Assembly: GCA_025345505.1 (NCBI GenBank)
Contig: JANVCC010000030.1
Location: 6,562,254 to 6,626,253, forward strand
DNA: 64,000 nucleotides
Direction of reading: 5' to 3'
Origin: Todiramphus chloris collaris
Taxonomy: Eukaryota; Chordata; Aves; Coraciiformes; Alcedinidae
Shown here: positions 1 through 10,700 of the stretch, one piece after another
Position numbering within the stretch: the first letter of the stretch is position 1
Layout: each line of letters begins with the position of its first letter
Program-made: the position numbers and the translations under genes
The notes under the pieces: model-generated
What the model saw: only the letters and a program-made list of their open reading frames with translations
What the model was told of the DNA's origin: nothing
Database searches by the model: none

Positions 1-1454
1 CTAGTTGAGGCCACCAGTGTAAGCAAGAGAAAAACCATGTACCCACAACACCAAGCTGCAACTACTTGGGTACATTCGACAGCCTGCTCTTCTAGTCATT
101 TGAAACATTCCTGGCTTTCTACTTTATTAAAAAAATTAATCTGAAAGACCTACTTTTATAGCAGTAATATCAATATTTTATATGCTCCCTGATTTATATG
201 TTGTTTAAAAAAGGTACTGAACCCATCACATTATATAATATAAAATACCACCTTTGTCTCCAAGGGAACATCACATTTTAATACAAAACCAGAAAACTAC
301 AGAAATAGTCTGAAAATTAAATCTCCAACAAAACCCACAGTGGACAAAGCATTAAGATAAAGGAAACTCTCACGTTCCTTAAAAATGAGCTTGCTTTGCC
401 ACACAGCGTTCCCAGAAGAACTTTAGAAAATTATTTTATTTCTCTGACATATTTGGCACAGGGTGACAATATATGTTTAGTAGTGTCCTAAATTGTCACA
501 AGTCATCTATTTTAAGTGGCTGAATAAAGAGCCATTAAAAATGTGGCTCCACAGCAATGCTGATCAGCAGCAGCTCTCAGCTCTGCAATCCATCTCTGCC
601 AGCAAAAGTTTTTATTCTGCTGCCTTTTCATTCCTTTATTATCCATTTGTACACTGACTCACTTATCAGTAATAATGTCAGAGTCTTAATTTTTTATTTA
701 TTTATTAAGAAGCAAAAGCCTAACAACATTGCCACAGAAGTGGGTGTGTATCTAAAATGCTCTTGCATATTTACTCTGCATTTTATGATTTGACAGCAAG
801 TTAAGGAGTGGCACACACACAGCCAGCTAGACAAGAGCCAACTGTACACACTGGAGACCTGCTGTTATATGGCCAGGATTTAAGGAAGCTTTGGAAGTGT
901 ACAATTAATCATGCACTGAGAGGAGATGATGACCATGGGTTTTTCCTGAGGAATCCCCTGCTAACATCACTGGAAAGTGGCAGGCACCAGCTTAAGCTTT
1001 TTGCTGTAAGAATAAGCACACCTTAGTCCCATAATGTTTTTTCATCTTGTCTGCTTCAATATATACTACAAACACACTAGCAAAAAGTATAATGGTATAA
1101 CAAATGCCAAAAAACATACGGATGGAATTACCCTTGTAACAGCCTGAGATGTTGCATAACAACACAGACCAGCATTTTTGGAATGCTTGTTTTCTCATTT
1201 TAATTTTTTTGTTTTGTTTGGGTTTTTGTGTATTTTCTTTATGTTGTTGGTTTTTGTTCGCTTTGTGTGTGGTTTTGGGGGTTTTTGTTCGTTTTTAATC
1301 AAGTAGTCTAAACTAACAGTCATCCAACAAAATAATTATCCTACCTCCACTCTGTCTAATCTACACAACACAAACTTTGGGCTGTGACAGACTTGAACAT
1401 GCATTTATGCTCAAGAAGGTGTTTGAGTTCCTCCAAGGTCAAACACACATTTCA
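1..1454. other. Non-coding stretch with one T/G-rich tract
   Basis: AT-rich sequence without a convincing exon. Short open frames, such as those near 557-1026, have ordinary non-coding composition and no matching splice sites that I could find. The only structured element is the T/G-rich low-complexity tract at about 1201-1300. It is probably intron or intergenic sequence. Confidence 0.6.
1201..1300 (+). repeat. T/G-rich low-complexity tract
   Basis: The plus strand is almost only T and G here, with runs such as GTTTTGTTTGGGTTTTTGTG. It is one of about five similar tracts in the window (19.8, 20.7, 21.1-21.3 and 33.2 kb), which occur in both orientations. No regular unit is kept, so this is low complexity rather than a true microsatellite. 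Confidence 0.75.
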
Positions 1455-1570
1455 TCTTGACCTAGAAAGGACCCGTAAGGATCACTGAGTCCAACTCCCT
1501 ACTCCTTGCAGGATTACCTAAAACTAAACCATGTGACTAAAAGCATCGTCCAGATGCACCTTTCAAAATA
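1455..1570 (-). mobile_element. CR1 LINE 3' fragment
   Basis: Reading the plus strand gives the reverse complement of a CR1 3' end. A diverged 'AAAGGACCCGTAAGGATCA' segment is followed by 'GAGTCCAACTCC', then 'CTAAACCATGTGACTAAAAG' and a fragment resembling the 'CACCACATCTACACG' region of CR1. The order matches the CR1 tail in minus orientation. The copy is diverged and 5' truncated. Confidence 0.65.
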
Positions 1571-2479
1571 GCAAAAAGTGAAAAAAAATAAGCTACTGTA
1601 GACAAAACCCAAACCAAAAGTGAGTAAATTGCTTGCTTGCATTTGCTTACTCTGCATAAAAATTCATGCTGGAGTATCCCAGTTTCTCCAACAGACAGAA
1701 CAGGAAACACTCTAGGAATTTTCAGAATGTTTGGGGATCCTGAGAAGCCAAGTCTTATCAATGTAAAACCTCTACAATGAGGCACAAAAACTTCACAGTG
1801 CTTGTTGCTACAGACTAATGTAAGCCTTCCACACACTTAAATGTTAATCAATAACTCAATTCTATGTTATTTCTGAATTAGGGCCAAATTCCTGGCTCTA
1901 AGGAGAAAGCAGTAGCAAGTGTTAGAGGTTAATTGTGTCTTCCTAAATCATATAATGTGGAAAAAAAAACTAGAGACCTGCACCTCCTACATGCATTGTC
2001 TTCTAACATTTTGGGCTAAGAACCATTAAATATACTCACCTTTGGTCTAGGATACCTATTTGATTTTTACTACTCCAGAATTTTTGCATCAGCACAATGA
2101 CTTCAGTGATCCCTCCTCTCCCAGACTGCCCAACTTCATCCCATCCAGCAGGACTGATGCTGCACATTACACACTCTGGGTAATACCACACACAGCCGCA
2201 GCTGAATTTGTGATTACTGGTGGTTTGGGTATACAACTGGGGACATGGCTAGTGGCAAAGTGGTTTGGTCCTCTGCTTTTCACATACCACCGATTTTGGT
2301 GTTTTCTGCATCACGCACACTCTCACAGCAGCCTTTAAACATCTAAAAGGCTCCTGCAATAAAGGAGGAAGGACATTTTTCTTCATATCCATTTGGAAAA
2401 GTGTAAGATTAATGGGCTTAAACAGAAGCAGATAAGATTTAACTAGGATATTGTGATTTTTGCCTTCTCCTGAGGAGAG

Positions 2480-2610
2480 CTAATCAGTGGAACAGATTAT
2501 TTAAGGATCCCCACGGGGAGCGGTTTTTAAGAACAGGTTAGACCAACATCTGCCAGGCAGGCAGTTTAGAAAAATCTCTCCGCTGTAGGAAAGAGGGCAA
2601 AAGCTCACTT
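2480..2610 (+). mobile_element. Old, diverged CR1 fragment
   Basis: The segment resembles the CR1 region just before the 3' end: 'TTTAAGGATCCCCA' is followed by 'AAGAACAGGTTAGACCAACA' and 'CTGCCAGGCAGGCAG'. This corresponds to the ancestral amniote 'TTTAAGAACAGGTTGGAC' block. Divergence is high and the boundaries are approximate, so this is an old copy. Confidence 0.5.
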
Positions 2611-3541
2611 GTGGATTTTCAGTACCTTGCACATTGCCTGTGTTTTAGCAAAAAATTAATTGAGCCCAAGTGACCTTCCCTCCTGTAGAGAATAAAGTCA
2701 ATGGCAGAAATGGGATTATAATTTGGAACTCTGGTCCTCCTAGTCCTTCACAGCAGACCCGTTGTATATATGTCTATACATTTTCATGTATATATATACA
2801 AAAGCATTCATAGTCACCTGGCAGGAGGCAAAACGTAGTCACAGAGCAACACTAACATGACTGCACAGCTCCCAGACTATGATTAGTTTGCATCTCATCC
2901 TCTTTGAAACATAGCAGAGCAAACATTTCACTTCAAACTATGTGCATTTATCCCACAAAATGTTTCCTTGAGGGCAACCTGTGCGGTCTCCTCTATCTCA
3001 CCAGGAAGGTGGCAGTTGAAGGATGTACCAATGCCTCATGCTCTTCCTGGAGCAAGGCAGGGACACATTCATTCAACACCCCCTTGGGAGCAGAAAGAAG
3101 CTTCCACCTAGTTCTTATGGAGCAGAGGAGTTTCCCTCCAAGCCATGCCTGTGGTTTCTCCTGCATCAAGTGAATACTACATGATATTTATACATTGTAT
3201 TTTTATACACATTTTATCTCTCCTTTTTAAGTTTTATTTAATAGCAAACAGCTTGTCTCCTTAACAGCAAAGAGCAAAGTGACAGAAAACAAATTAGTTT
3301 CTAAATTTAAAACTGTGTTATGTTGCCAAGGCAACTGAAGATCTACAATTACATAAAGCAAATAATACCTACTTGTAAGAACAGGACCAAAACTAATTCT
3401 GGAAAGAGTTGGTATTAGAAAATAATTACACTAAAATAATAAACTAACAATTTTGAAACACATTATAAAAACAGGGCTATAACTGGACATGACTGGGAAA
3501 GTCCAACACTCCCAGGTTATACTCAGGAAATAGCTTTCAGG
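2611..3541. other. Non-coding stretch
   Basis: There is no convincing exon. A short (TA)-rich microsatellite lies near 2765-2803, where TATATA runs alternate with GT and CA. The open frame near 2904-3173 has no splice or promoter support. The stretch ends at the left boundary of the solo LTR, whose target-site duplication occupies its last bases. Confidence 0.5.
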
Positions 3542-4336
3542 TGTCCTGGTTTGAGTGAAAACAGAACTCATTCTGTTCAGTAATTTTACTTTCAGCTCAG
3601 TTCTTCTAAATAACTGCACTTTCTCAAGTCAGCAGCCTGTTCTCACAGAAAGTGTCTGCTTCTAGCAGTGATAACACCTCATGTTTAGAGTTACTACCAA
3701 GGATTGGGGTGCAGACCAAGGCCACTGCTGGGTCCTGTGTACCACACTGGGGGGTGCAGAGAGTGAAAGGCTGCACCTTCAGGGAGGAGCGGACAGGACG
3801 GGTGTCCCCAAACTGACCAGCGAGGTATTCCATCCCATATACTCCATATTTGGTCTAGAGCTGAGGAACCCGAAGGGTCTCTGGGCTCTTCTCCCCTCTT
3901 GGACAGCCTTGCCAGCTTTCGCTTGGCTTGGCTCGGGTCCTCTTTCGGTTCCTTCCTCGGAGCACCCAAGGAGGACTCTGTCCGTTCTGCCTTCGATCCG
4001 ATCTGCGTGTTCCTGAACCCGGTACCAGAATCCAGATCCCGAACACAGCTCCCGTCTGCTGCGGGGCCCAGTCTGGGACTGCCCCGGTGCCTCCACAGCA
4101 TCAGTGGTGACGGTGATGGAATTACCATCAGGGGGGTTGGGTTCCATACTGGTTTTGTATATATTCCATTTTTATAATTATTAATTTCATTTCATTAAAG
4201 CTGTTCTAGTTTCCTTTTCTAATCGCTAAGTCTCTCTCCCTTTTTCCCTTTCTCTTTCCCCTCTGGGGAGGGAGGGGGGTTAACTGAGCGCATCTGTTAT
4301 AGGTCTACAGGGCTGCCCTGACCCTAAACCATGACA
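3542..4336 (+). mobile_element. Endogenous retrovirus solo LTR
   Basis: The element starts TGTCCTGGTTTGAG and ends AAACCATGACA. The first and last 11 bases are inverted repeats with one mismatch (TGTCCTGGTTT against TGTCATGGTTT), and the termini are the canonical TG...CA. The direct flanks are TCAGG (3537-3541) and CCAGG (4337-4341), a 5-base target-site duplication with one mismatch. The length of 795 bases fits an LTR. A GC-rich middle part (about 3850-4140) is followed by a TATA-like stretch near 4157 and an ATTAAA polyadenylation signal at 4194-4199, which supports plus orientation. No gag, pol or env frame and no second LTR are present, so this is a solo LTR left by recombination. The many overlapping open frames inside it (3624-4177, both strands) are by-products of its GC-rich sequence. 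The family is probably one of the ERVL-like LTRs common in birds, but I cannot name it. Confidence 0.85.
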
Positions 4337-5920
4337 CCAGGAGACAAGCAGCAAAATCTGTGTTCACCTCAAAATCCTGACATGGACACAGCAGTCAAAA
4401 ATCATTTCCTGATGCAAACAAATAACATCTTGGAGCCCAAATGCTACAAGTGAATTGTTCGCCACCAAAGTCTGTACAAGGAAAAACAGACCTGGACTGT
4501 GGCTTCCTTCCCTTCATGACACAAAAATCAATGCCTAAAGGGCTTCAACCCCACACCCATTTAAGAAAACATAAATCCTGTTGTATCCCTCCCCCTTCAT
4601 CAATACCTGGGTAATTCCTAACTATGGGGCTCCAGCAGTCACTGAAGCAGAGAGACTATTAGCCATACACACACCAAAAAAAAAAAAGCACAAAAAAATC
4701 CAAACAAACACTTCCCCCCCACCCCATTTCTCCATTCTCAACATTTCTTTCATCAAGGACATCTCAACATCTGCAAATCATTAATTCTCCTTCCCTGAAT
4801 CAGCGTGGGGACTGTTCCAAAGACCTGATAAAATAGCCTAAACCTTCCCAAGATCTACTGTGCAGGTGCTGCTGCAGCAGGTTAGATATCTCTCCTTCCC
4901 ATCCCACTATTAATATTGTTTCCCAAAGGACAATTTAATGTCTCCAAAAGCTCTGAAGTCCTCTTCTTCTGTAACTTGCTGTTGCTGAGACAGATAAGTA
5001 CGGACAGGACTCTGAGAGCAGTTTTCAGCTGCAGGATGTATGGGACTGGCAATCTGGTAACAGGTTTCTAATTGGATTTGTCTCACTCTATTTTTATTTG
5101 GGGTGCTTGGCTATCCAAGAGTGTTAGAGTAAGTCTGAGAGCCCCTGAAGCAGCAGGAGTACAGTCACTAAAACCACGTATAGCCACGGCAATTTGCCTT
5201 TCACATTTACTCCCATACGTGAATGGCCACGCTTGTCAAGTGAGGACAGGGAAGCACTTCTCTCCAGATGTGTCCAAAGAAATGTTTGGTATTTCTTTGT
5301 AATGTGTCATAATCCCACAGTGTGGCTGACTATCCCTATGGTGTCTCAGAAAACCATCTACCTCTTGTCTTTTTGTTTTGGAGGTCTAGCTGCAAGACAT
5401 GTAGTGCTCCTCACTAAAACAGACATGGCACTCAAAATGAACCTTCCCTCTTCCAGATCCCTTTCCTGTGTGTTGGATAAAATGAAAAGTTGACAAGAAA
5501 AATCTACAGCAAATCATCTGCTGAAAAAAAGACACAGAAAACACATCTGCACCACTGGTACCAATCAAACATTAATTTAAAATTCAGCCCCTCTAAAGGT
5601 TGCTCCATGCCAACGTACTCGGTCTCTGCAAGAGGCAGACACGGCTCTGAGTGCCTAAGTGACAGGCTTAAAATTTAGCCTTGCTCCCTCTGCGTGCTGG
5701 TGTTAAAAACTCTACGGATACCAGCAAGCTATTCAAATGCCACAACGGTTGTCTAGACATATCTGTAAACTACGTCTGAGGGGTACGTGAAACACAGCTG
5801 GGTACCAGGAAGCTCTGAGCTCTCTACTGTTAAGAAGAGAGGGATGGAAGGGCTCCTGGACCATCAAAAGCAGCTCTCTCCCTCCTGACAGTCATAACCT
5901 TTACTATATGCACATAGAGG
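4337..5920. other. Non-coding stretch
   Basis: I see no gene. The stretch has an A-rich run with C interruptions near 4673-4705 and a poly-C patch near 4714-4721. Open frames at 5072-5568 overlap on both strands and show no coding signature. It is probably intron or intergenic sequence. Confidence 0.5.
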
Positions 5921-6311
5921 ACATTAAGGGGCTGGAGCATGTCCAGAGAAGGGTGCTGAAGCTGGTGAAGCTTGTCTAGAGCACAAGTCTCTTAAGAAGT
6001 GGCTGACAGACCTGGGTTTCTTGAGCCTGGAGAAAAGGAGGCTCAGGGGAGATTACTTCACACTTGACAACTCCCTGAAAGGGGGCTGGAGCCAGGTGGG
6101 GTCAGTCTCTTCTCCCAAGAAACAAGAGACAGGATAAGAGGAAACAGCCTCAAGTTGCACCAGGGAAGGTTTAGGTTGGACCTGAGGAACACTTCCTTCC
6201 TTGCAAGAGTTGTTCAGGCCTGGCCCAGGGTGCCCAGGGCAGTGGTGGAGTCCCCATCGCATGGTTGGACTTGATGATCTTAAAAGTCTTTTCCAACCAA
6301 AACAATTCTAC
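5921..6311 (+). mobile_element. CR1 LINE 3' end, about 390 bases
   Basis: The segment reads through the CR1 3' region in sense: 'GGGCTGGAGCATGTCCAGAG', 'GAGCCTGGAGAAAAGGAGGC', 'TTTAGGTTGGACCTGAGGAA', 'CCAGGGCAGTGGTGGAGTCC', 'GGTTGGACTTGATGATCTTA', then 'TTCCAACCAAAACAATTCTA' at the end. The 5' end is truncated in the usual LINE manner. It is only moderately diverged, so it is a relatively young copy. It lies directly against a much older CR1 copy in the opposite orientation. Confidence 0.9.
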
Positions 6312-6314
6312 GCC

Positions 6315-7200
6315 TCTGTACATCAGCTCTGTCCCTCACAGAACTAGTTATTTCTTGCCCATTATTCCCAGTCCTCCTGCAGCAAGAAAACTTTCATTAA
6401 TTTCCAGCCTAAATTTATTCAAATCTAGTTTATATCTCCTTGTCCAGCTGGCAAAAGAAAAAAATTGACTAAACAGTTTCCCTCTTTCTTTTCTTTATCC
6501 CCCAAAGTACTTGTACAGAGCAATCATATCTCCTCTCAGTCCTCATTTTGCTCAACTTAACAAGAAGAGCTGCTCCAGCCTCCAGTGGGACCAGCTGTAC
6601 CATCCACAGTCAGTCAGGCATCCTTTTCAGGCATCTGTTCCAGACCCCAGTTGGGTTCTCACCGAGCACAGGAAACCACAGCCCCAGACAGATTTCAGCC
6701 TAGAACTCGACAGCACCTTTCACAACACGCTGCATCTCATTAACAGGCCAAAAGCATCCTGTGACCAATTACATATCCCAAAGGTCTTTCTCTTCCTGGT
6801 AGGACTGAAAGACATTGATCTCATTAGTCTTCAGGACACAACTCTGAACTTGAACTACTCAGTTTTATCCTAATTCTATTATTCTAGTCTTTGAGGTCAT
6901 CTAATTCTACTTAATTAATCCAATCCTCCTCAGTGTTGACACTGTCTCTCAGTTTTATGTCATCAGCAGATTTCATTAGCACTTTTTGACTTTTGTGCCA
7001 AAATCATTACTGAAAATATTAAATAATATTAGGCCAAAACCAGTCACTGAGGAACTCAAATGACAGTTACCCTCCAGCCTGAGACTTGCTCTGTCAACAC
7101 AACCTACTGTCCTCACATCTTTGGTCTGCTTCTTAGGCCCTTTACAGTTTTCCTTTTAAAGGAAATTATCCTGTTTAAATAATAATTGGCTTCTTGGAAA
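6315..7200 (-). mobile_element. Ancient CR1 LINE fragment
   Basis: In reverse orientation this resembles the deep amniote CR1 tail: 'TTTCCAGCCTAAATTTATTC', 'GAGCAATCATATCTCCTCTC', 'TTATGTCATCAGCAGATTTC', 'CAAAATCATTACTGAAAATA' and 'CAGTCACTGAGGAACTC'. These blocks also occur in turtle and crocodile CR1 copies. The copy is far more diverged than its neighbours, so it was probably inserted before the bird radiation. Both edges are approximate, and the part after about 7110 is the least certain. The open frame at 6511-6873 lies inside it and is not a gene. Confidence 0.65.
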
Positions 7201-7493
7201 CCCTGCTCCATAAATTCATCTTTAGAGACTACATTAATTTAGTCTGTTTACGCAGGCAGGAAGGATACGCAGTGCCCAGATCTATAGGTAAGAATGTCTG
7301 GAGCATTGGCACACACATAGCACAGCAGCCAAAGCTGCCATGATATCTTTTGTGCAAGCAAGGACCATGGTCTGAGCCTAGCATCCTGATCTACAGCATG
7401 TGGAGGGCTAAGATGGCTGAGCGGACTACCTACACCTAAATTTCCTGGGTGGCTTAGTACCAAGGGAGGTCTACTACTTCCCTGCTCTTCAAT

Positions 7494-7745
7494 AATCATA
7501 GAATGGTTTGAGTGGGAAGAGACCTTGAAGATCATCTAGTTCCAACCTCCCCCCCCCCCGCCATAGTCAGGGTCACTAGTGGTCACCTCCCACTAGACCA
7601 GTTTGTTCAGAGCCCCATCCAACCTGGCCGTGAACACTTCTGGGGATGGGGCATCTGGGGATGGGGCATCCACAGCTGCCCTGGACAACCTGTTCCAGTG
7701 TCTCACCACCCTCAGAGTGAATAGGATAATGGAAAACATTTCTCA
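7494..7745 (-). mobile_element. CR1 LINE 3' end with expanded poly-C and a 15-base duplication
   Basis: This begins 'AATCATAGAATGGTTTGAGT', then 'GAAGATCATCTAGTTCCAAC' and 'CCTGTTCCAGTGTCTCACCA', the reverse complement of a young CR1 3' tail. The usual short C run after 'TTCCAACC' has grown to 11 C (7549-7559). A 15-base unit TCTGGGGATGGGGCA is tandemly duplicated at 7639-7668. The right edge is approximate. Confidence 0.88.
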
Positions 7746-10700
7746 TCTGGTATTTTACTAAAAAAATTAAAAACGACCAAAAAAACCTGCATACACCTTA
7801 CAGTTTGTACTACTAAAATATCATGAGGCATTTTCTAGAAGAGTCCCCAGGGCACAATTGCTATTCCTATAAGGGTATTTTCACTGCTCCTTTTTCAGAA
7901 ATAGCACCAACTTCAGTGAGGTTACACCAGGGATTAATTTGACCCACTCTCTTTGATATACTCAAAGCAAATCAATCTTTATGGGTCTCAAGCTGTGAAT
8001 ACCTGCTCAAATAATTAAAACACTCAGCAGGAAACCTATTCAAAAGGTCATATTTTAACAAAGATTAATTCAATTTTATCTCATACCCATAAAATTTGAG
8101 ACAAAATAACAGAAAGCAATGGATTACCCAGTATGTCTCATACTAGCATTAAAAAAAAGCTATTTATTTATACGAGTTAGAAGGAAATTGCACATGTACC
8201 TTAAACTTATGTCCCATGTAAAATTAATGCAGGATCTTACACTGCCTGTCCCTCCGTGGAGGATAAATAAAGGCATTTTATATTTATCTGTAACTGAATC
8301 TATACAAATGAAAACTGGTTTTATGCTGCAGCATGCCTAAATTGTACACATCCCTAGGCGTAGACAGAGAACAATATTTTGCTAATTTAAGCTTGCCTTT
8401 TGCAAAGCATTTATGGAGGCATCCAGCTTTCAAACCAAAGGAAGTCCTTTTTCACACAGCAAATAGTTACAGCGTGGAACGTGGAAAGTCTCCTTCTTAA
8501 TTTCTCTTTCCCTAAAGATTTCCCAGGCAAGCAGAGTGTACATAACCCCTAACAGACTAATTCAAGCACAGGGTAAAGTTTTCACAGAATGCAATTGGAA
8601 CAAGAGCCAGCCCTCAATCCAAATGGGACTGAAATCTCCAAGCCTGGATGTTGTTCTTTGGGCATTCAACAGCAAGGAAACAAAACTTGGCTTGCTAGTC
8701 TTATTTACTGTCTGTACGCCAATCGTCAATTATCATCCCTCAGAAGTGAAACATCTCAAAGTTACATAGTTTGTGCAGATAAACTGATCTATTTCAATTA
8801 ATCCATTTAATTTATTATGATGGTTTGCATTTAATCACATAGTAGGCATGAAACTCAGGGTTAAAAAAAATCTCTACCTAAAAATCAAAAAAGTGCATAT
8901 TTCTAGAAGCAGATTATTTTTAAGACTTTTAGTTCCAGGACTATCTATTTCTCCTTTCTTTGCATAAGCAAATCCATGCATTATTTTGGAAAAGTTTGCA
9001 AGACATTATAGTATTTGGACTTTTCTTCAAATATATTTCAACCTTAAGAATTTAAAAAAAAAAAAATTTAAAAATCCTTCTAAAATTGAAAGTAAAGTCT
9101 CAAATCTGAGATTTACAATTCTCTTACAAGAAGTTCCACAATACCAGTAAGTTGGATGTTGCTGTATTTATCATAGATAGGAGAGTTATACTCCGTATCT
9201 TCCTCCTAAGTGTTTTTAATTGGTATCTCACACTGGCATTTGGTTTCAAAGGGTCTGAAGATGTGAAACAAGAATCATTTTTTCCCTTATTGGACCTATG
9301 TCATTCAATTCAAACAATGTTGACATTATGGACTCTCAGAGAAATAAGGGCTTTTCTTTTTTTTGGGGGAGGAAGATCTCAAGAGATGAGATTTTCATTT
9401 CCCACCTGGCTCTCAAAAAGAAACAGAAAGAAAGAAAAACATTCTGCATCTAAATTTAATTCGACTCTTCAGAAAGGCTACTATTTTCATGCGGGAAAGA
9501 AAAATGCCTGGAAAATGAAAAGACATATTAGCAAAAAGTGACCTAGATATTAATATGCTCACCTCCAAGATCAAAAAGAATCTCCTAGAAGAGCTCAAGA
9601 GTGGCTGAACCAAGACAAGACGGTAGGTTTCTAGCGCTGCATTTCAGTAGCAATCACTAAACCAATAGGAAATTATCTGAAAAATATTACAGAATACTAC
9701 AGTCAAGTTCTGAAATATTAGCATAAAATGCAAAATGCAACAGGACCTCTGCAAAATTAATTACTATCAACCCCTAAAAATAAAAGGCCATAACACAGCA
9801 GCTTTTGCCAAACATTGACAGAGGTTATGAGCCCCGTTAAAAGAGGTCTTTTCATTCCTTTCTCATCCAAGAACTCCTCTACAACTGTTTCGCCAAGCAA
9901 AATTTTAAAATACAGAGCTACTTTTTGGAGGATCTTGGGACCCTATGTACAAGCAAGTAAAGCTTCATTTTTTTTCTGTAAAATTAACACATACAGCATA
10001 TTATCCACAGAAATTATTTTTTTTTAAGTAATCCTTTAAAAGAAAAAAAAATCCTAAAAAATAAGTGCCTTTTTCTCCTAGGAGTGACTAATTCTCTTAA
10101 AGATGCTTCACGGGTCATGTGTCACCCCGTTCTTGAAGATATTCCACTCTAAGAGATAACACTTCAGTTACAACACTTCTCTTGTTCAGCAGGTAACAAG
10201 CTGTTGTCTGCAACCGTGCTCTCATAATTACCAAAATAATCTTTGTCTTTAAGAGGAGAAAAGATGTATGATGGGAGCAATGCTGCGAGGTCAAGATTAA
10301 TGAGCAGAGGCAGCCTGCCGAGATGTTTGCAAAAACTGAATGTTCCCTTCACAGAGTGGATTTCATTGTTTGAGATCCAAACCTCTTCTCACTTGACCTT
10401 TAACAAATTTCTGAAACTCGTGGGGTCACAGCTCTTGCTGATCATCTCCTAGTCCTGCCTTACTGCAACAAGAGATTTACCACTTGTGAGATGAATGATG
10501 GAGGTGACAACTCAGCAGCTCATCTGAGAAGGGTAAATTTTACACATTTGTTGATGGATGAGAACTACATTTTTTCCCCTCCCTCTTCAATCATCTCTAT
10601 TGCCATGCAAGAACTTCAGGCAGGTAACTATCCTCAGTATTCCCCAGAACTCCCCCTCATCTCACAGAGCTCCCATACACAGGCTCCGCAGTTACTATGA

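Noticed and set aside
3624..4177. Several overlapping frames of 60-144 codons on both strands
   Set aside because: All lie inside the solo LTR and none resembles a retroviral protein. They reflect its GC-rich centre.
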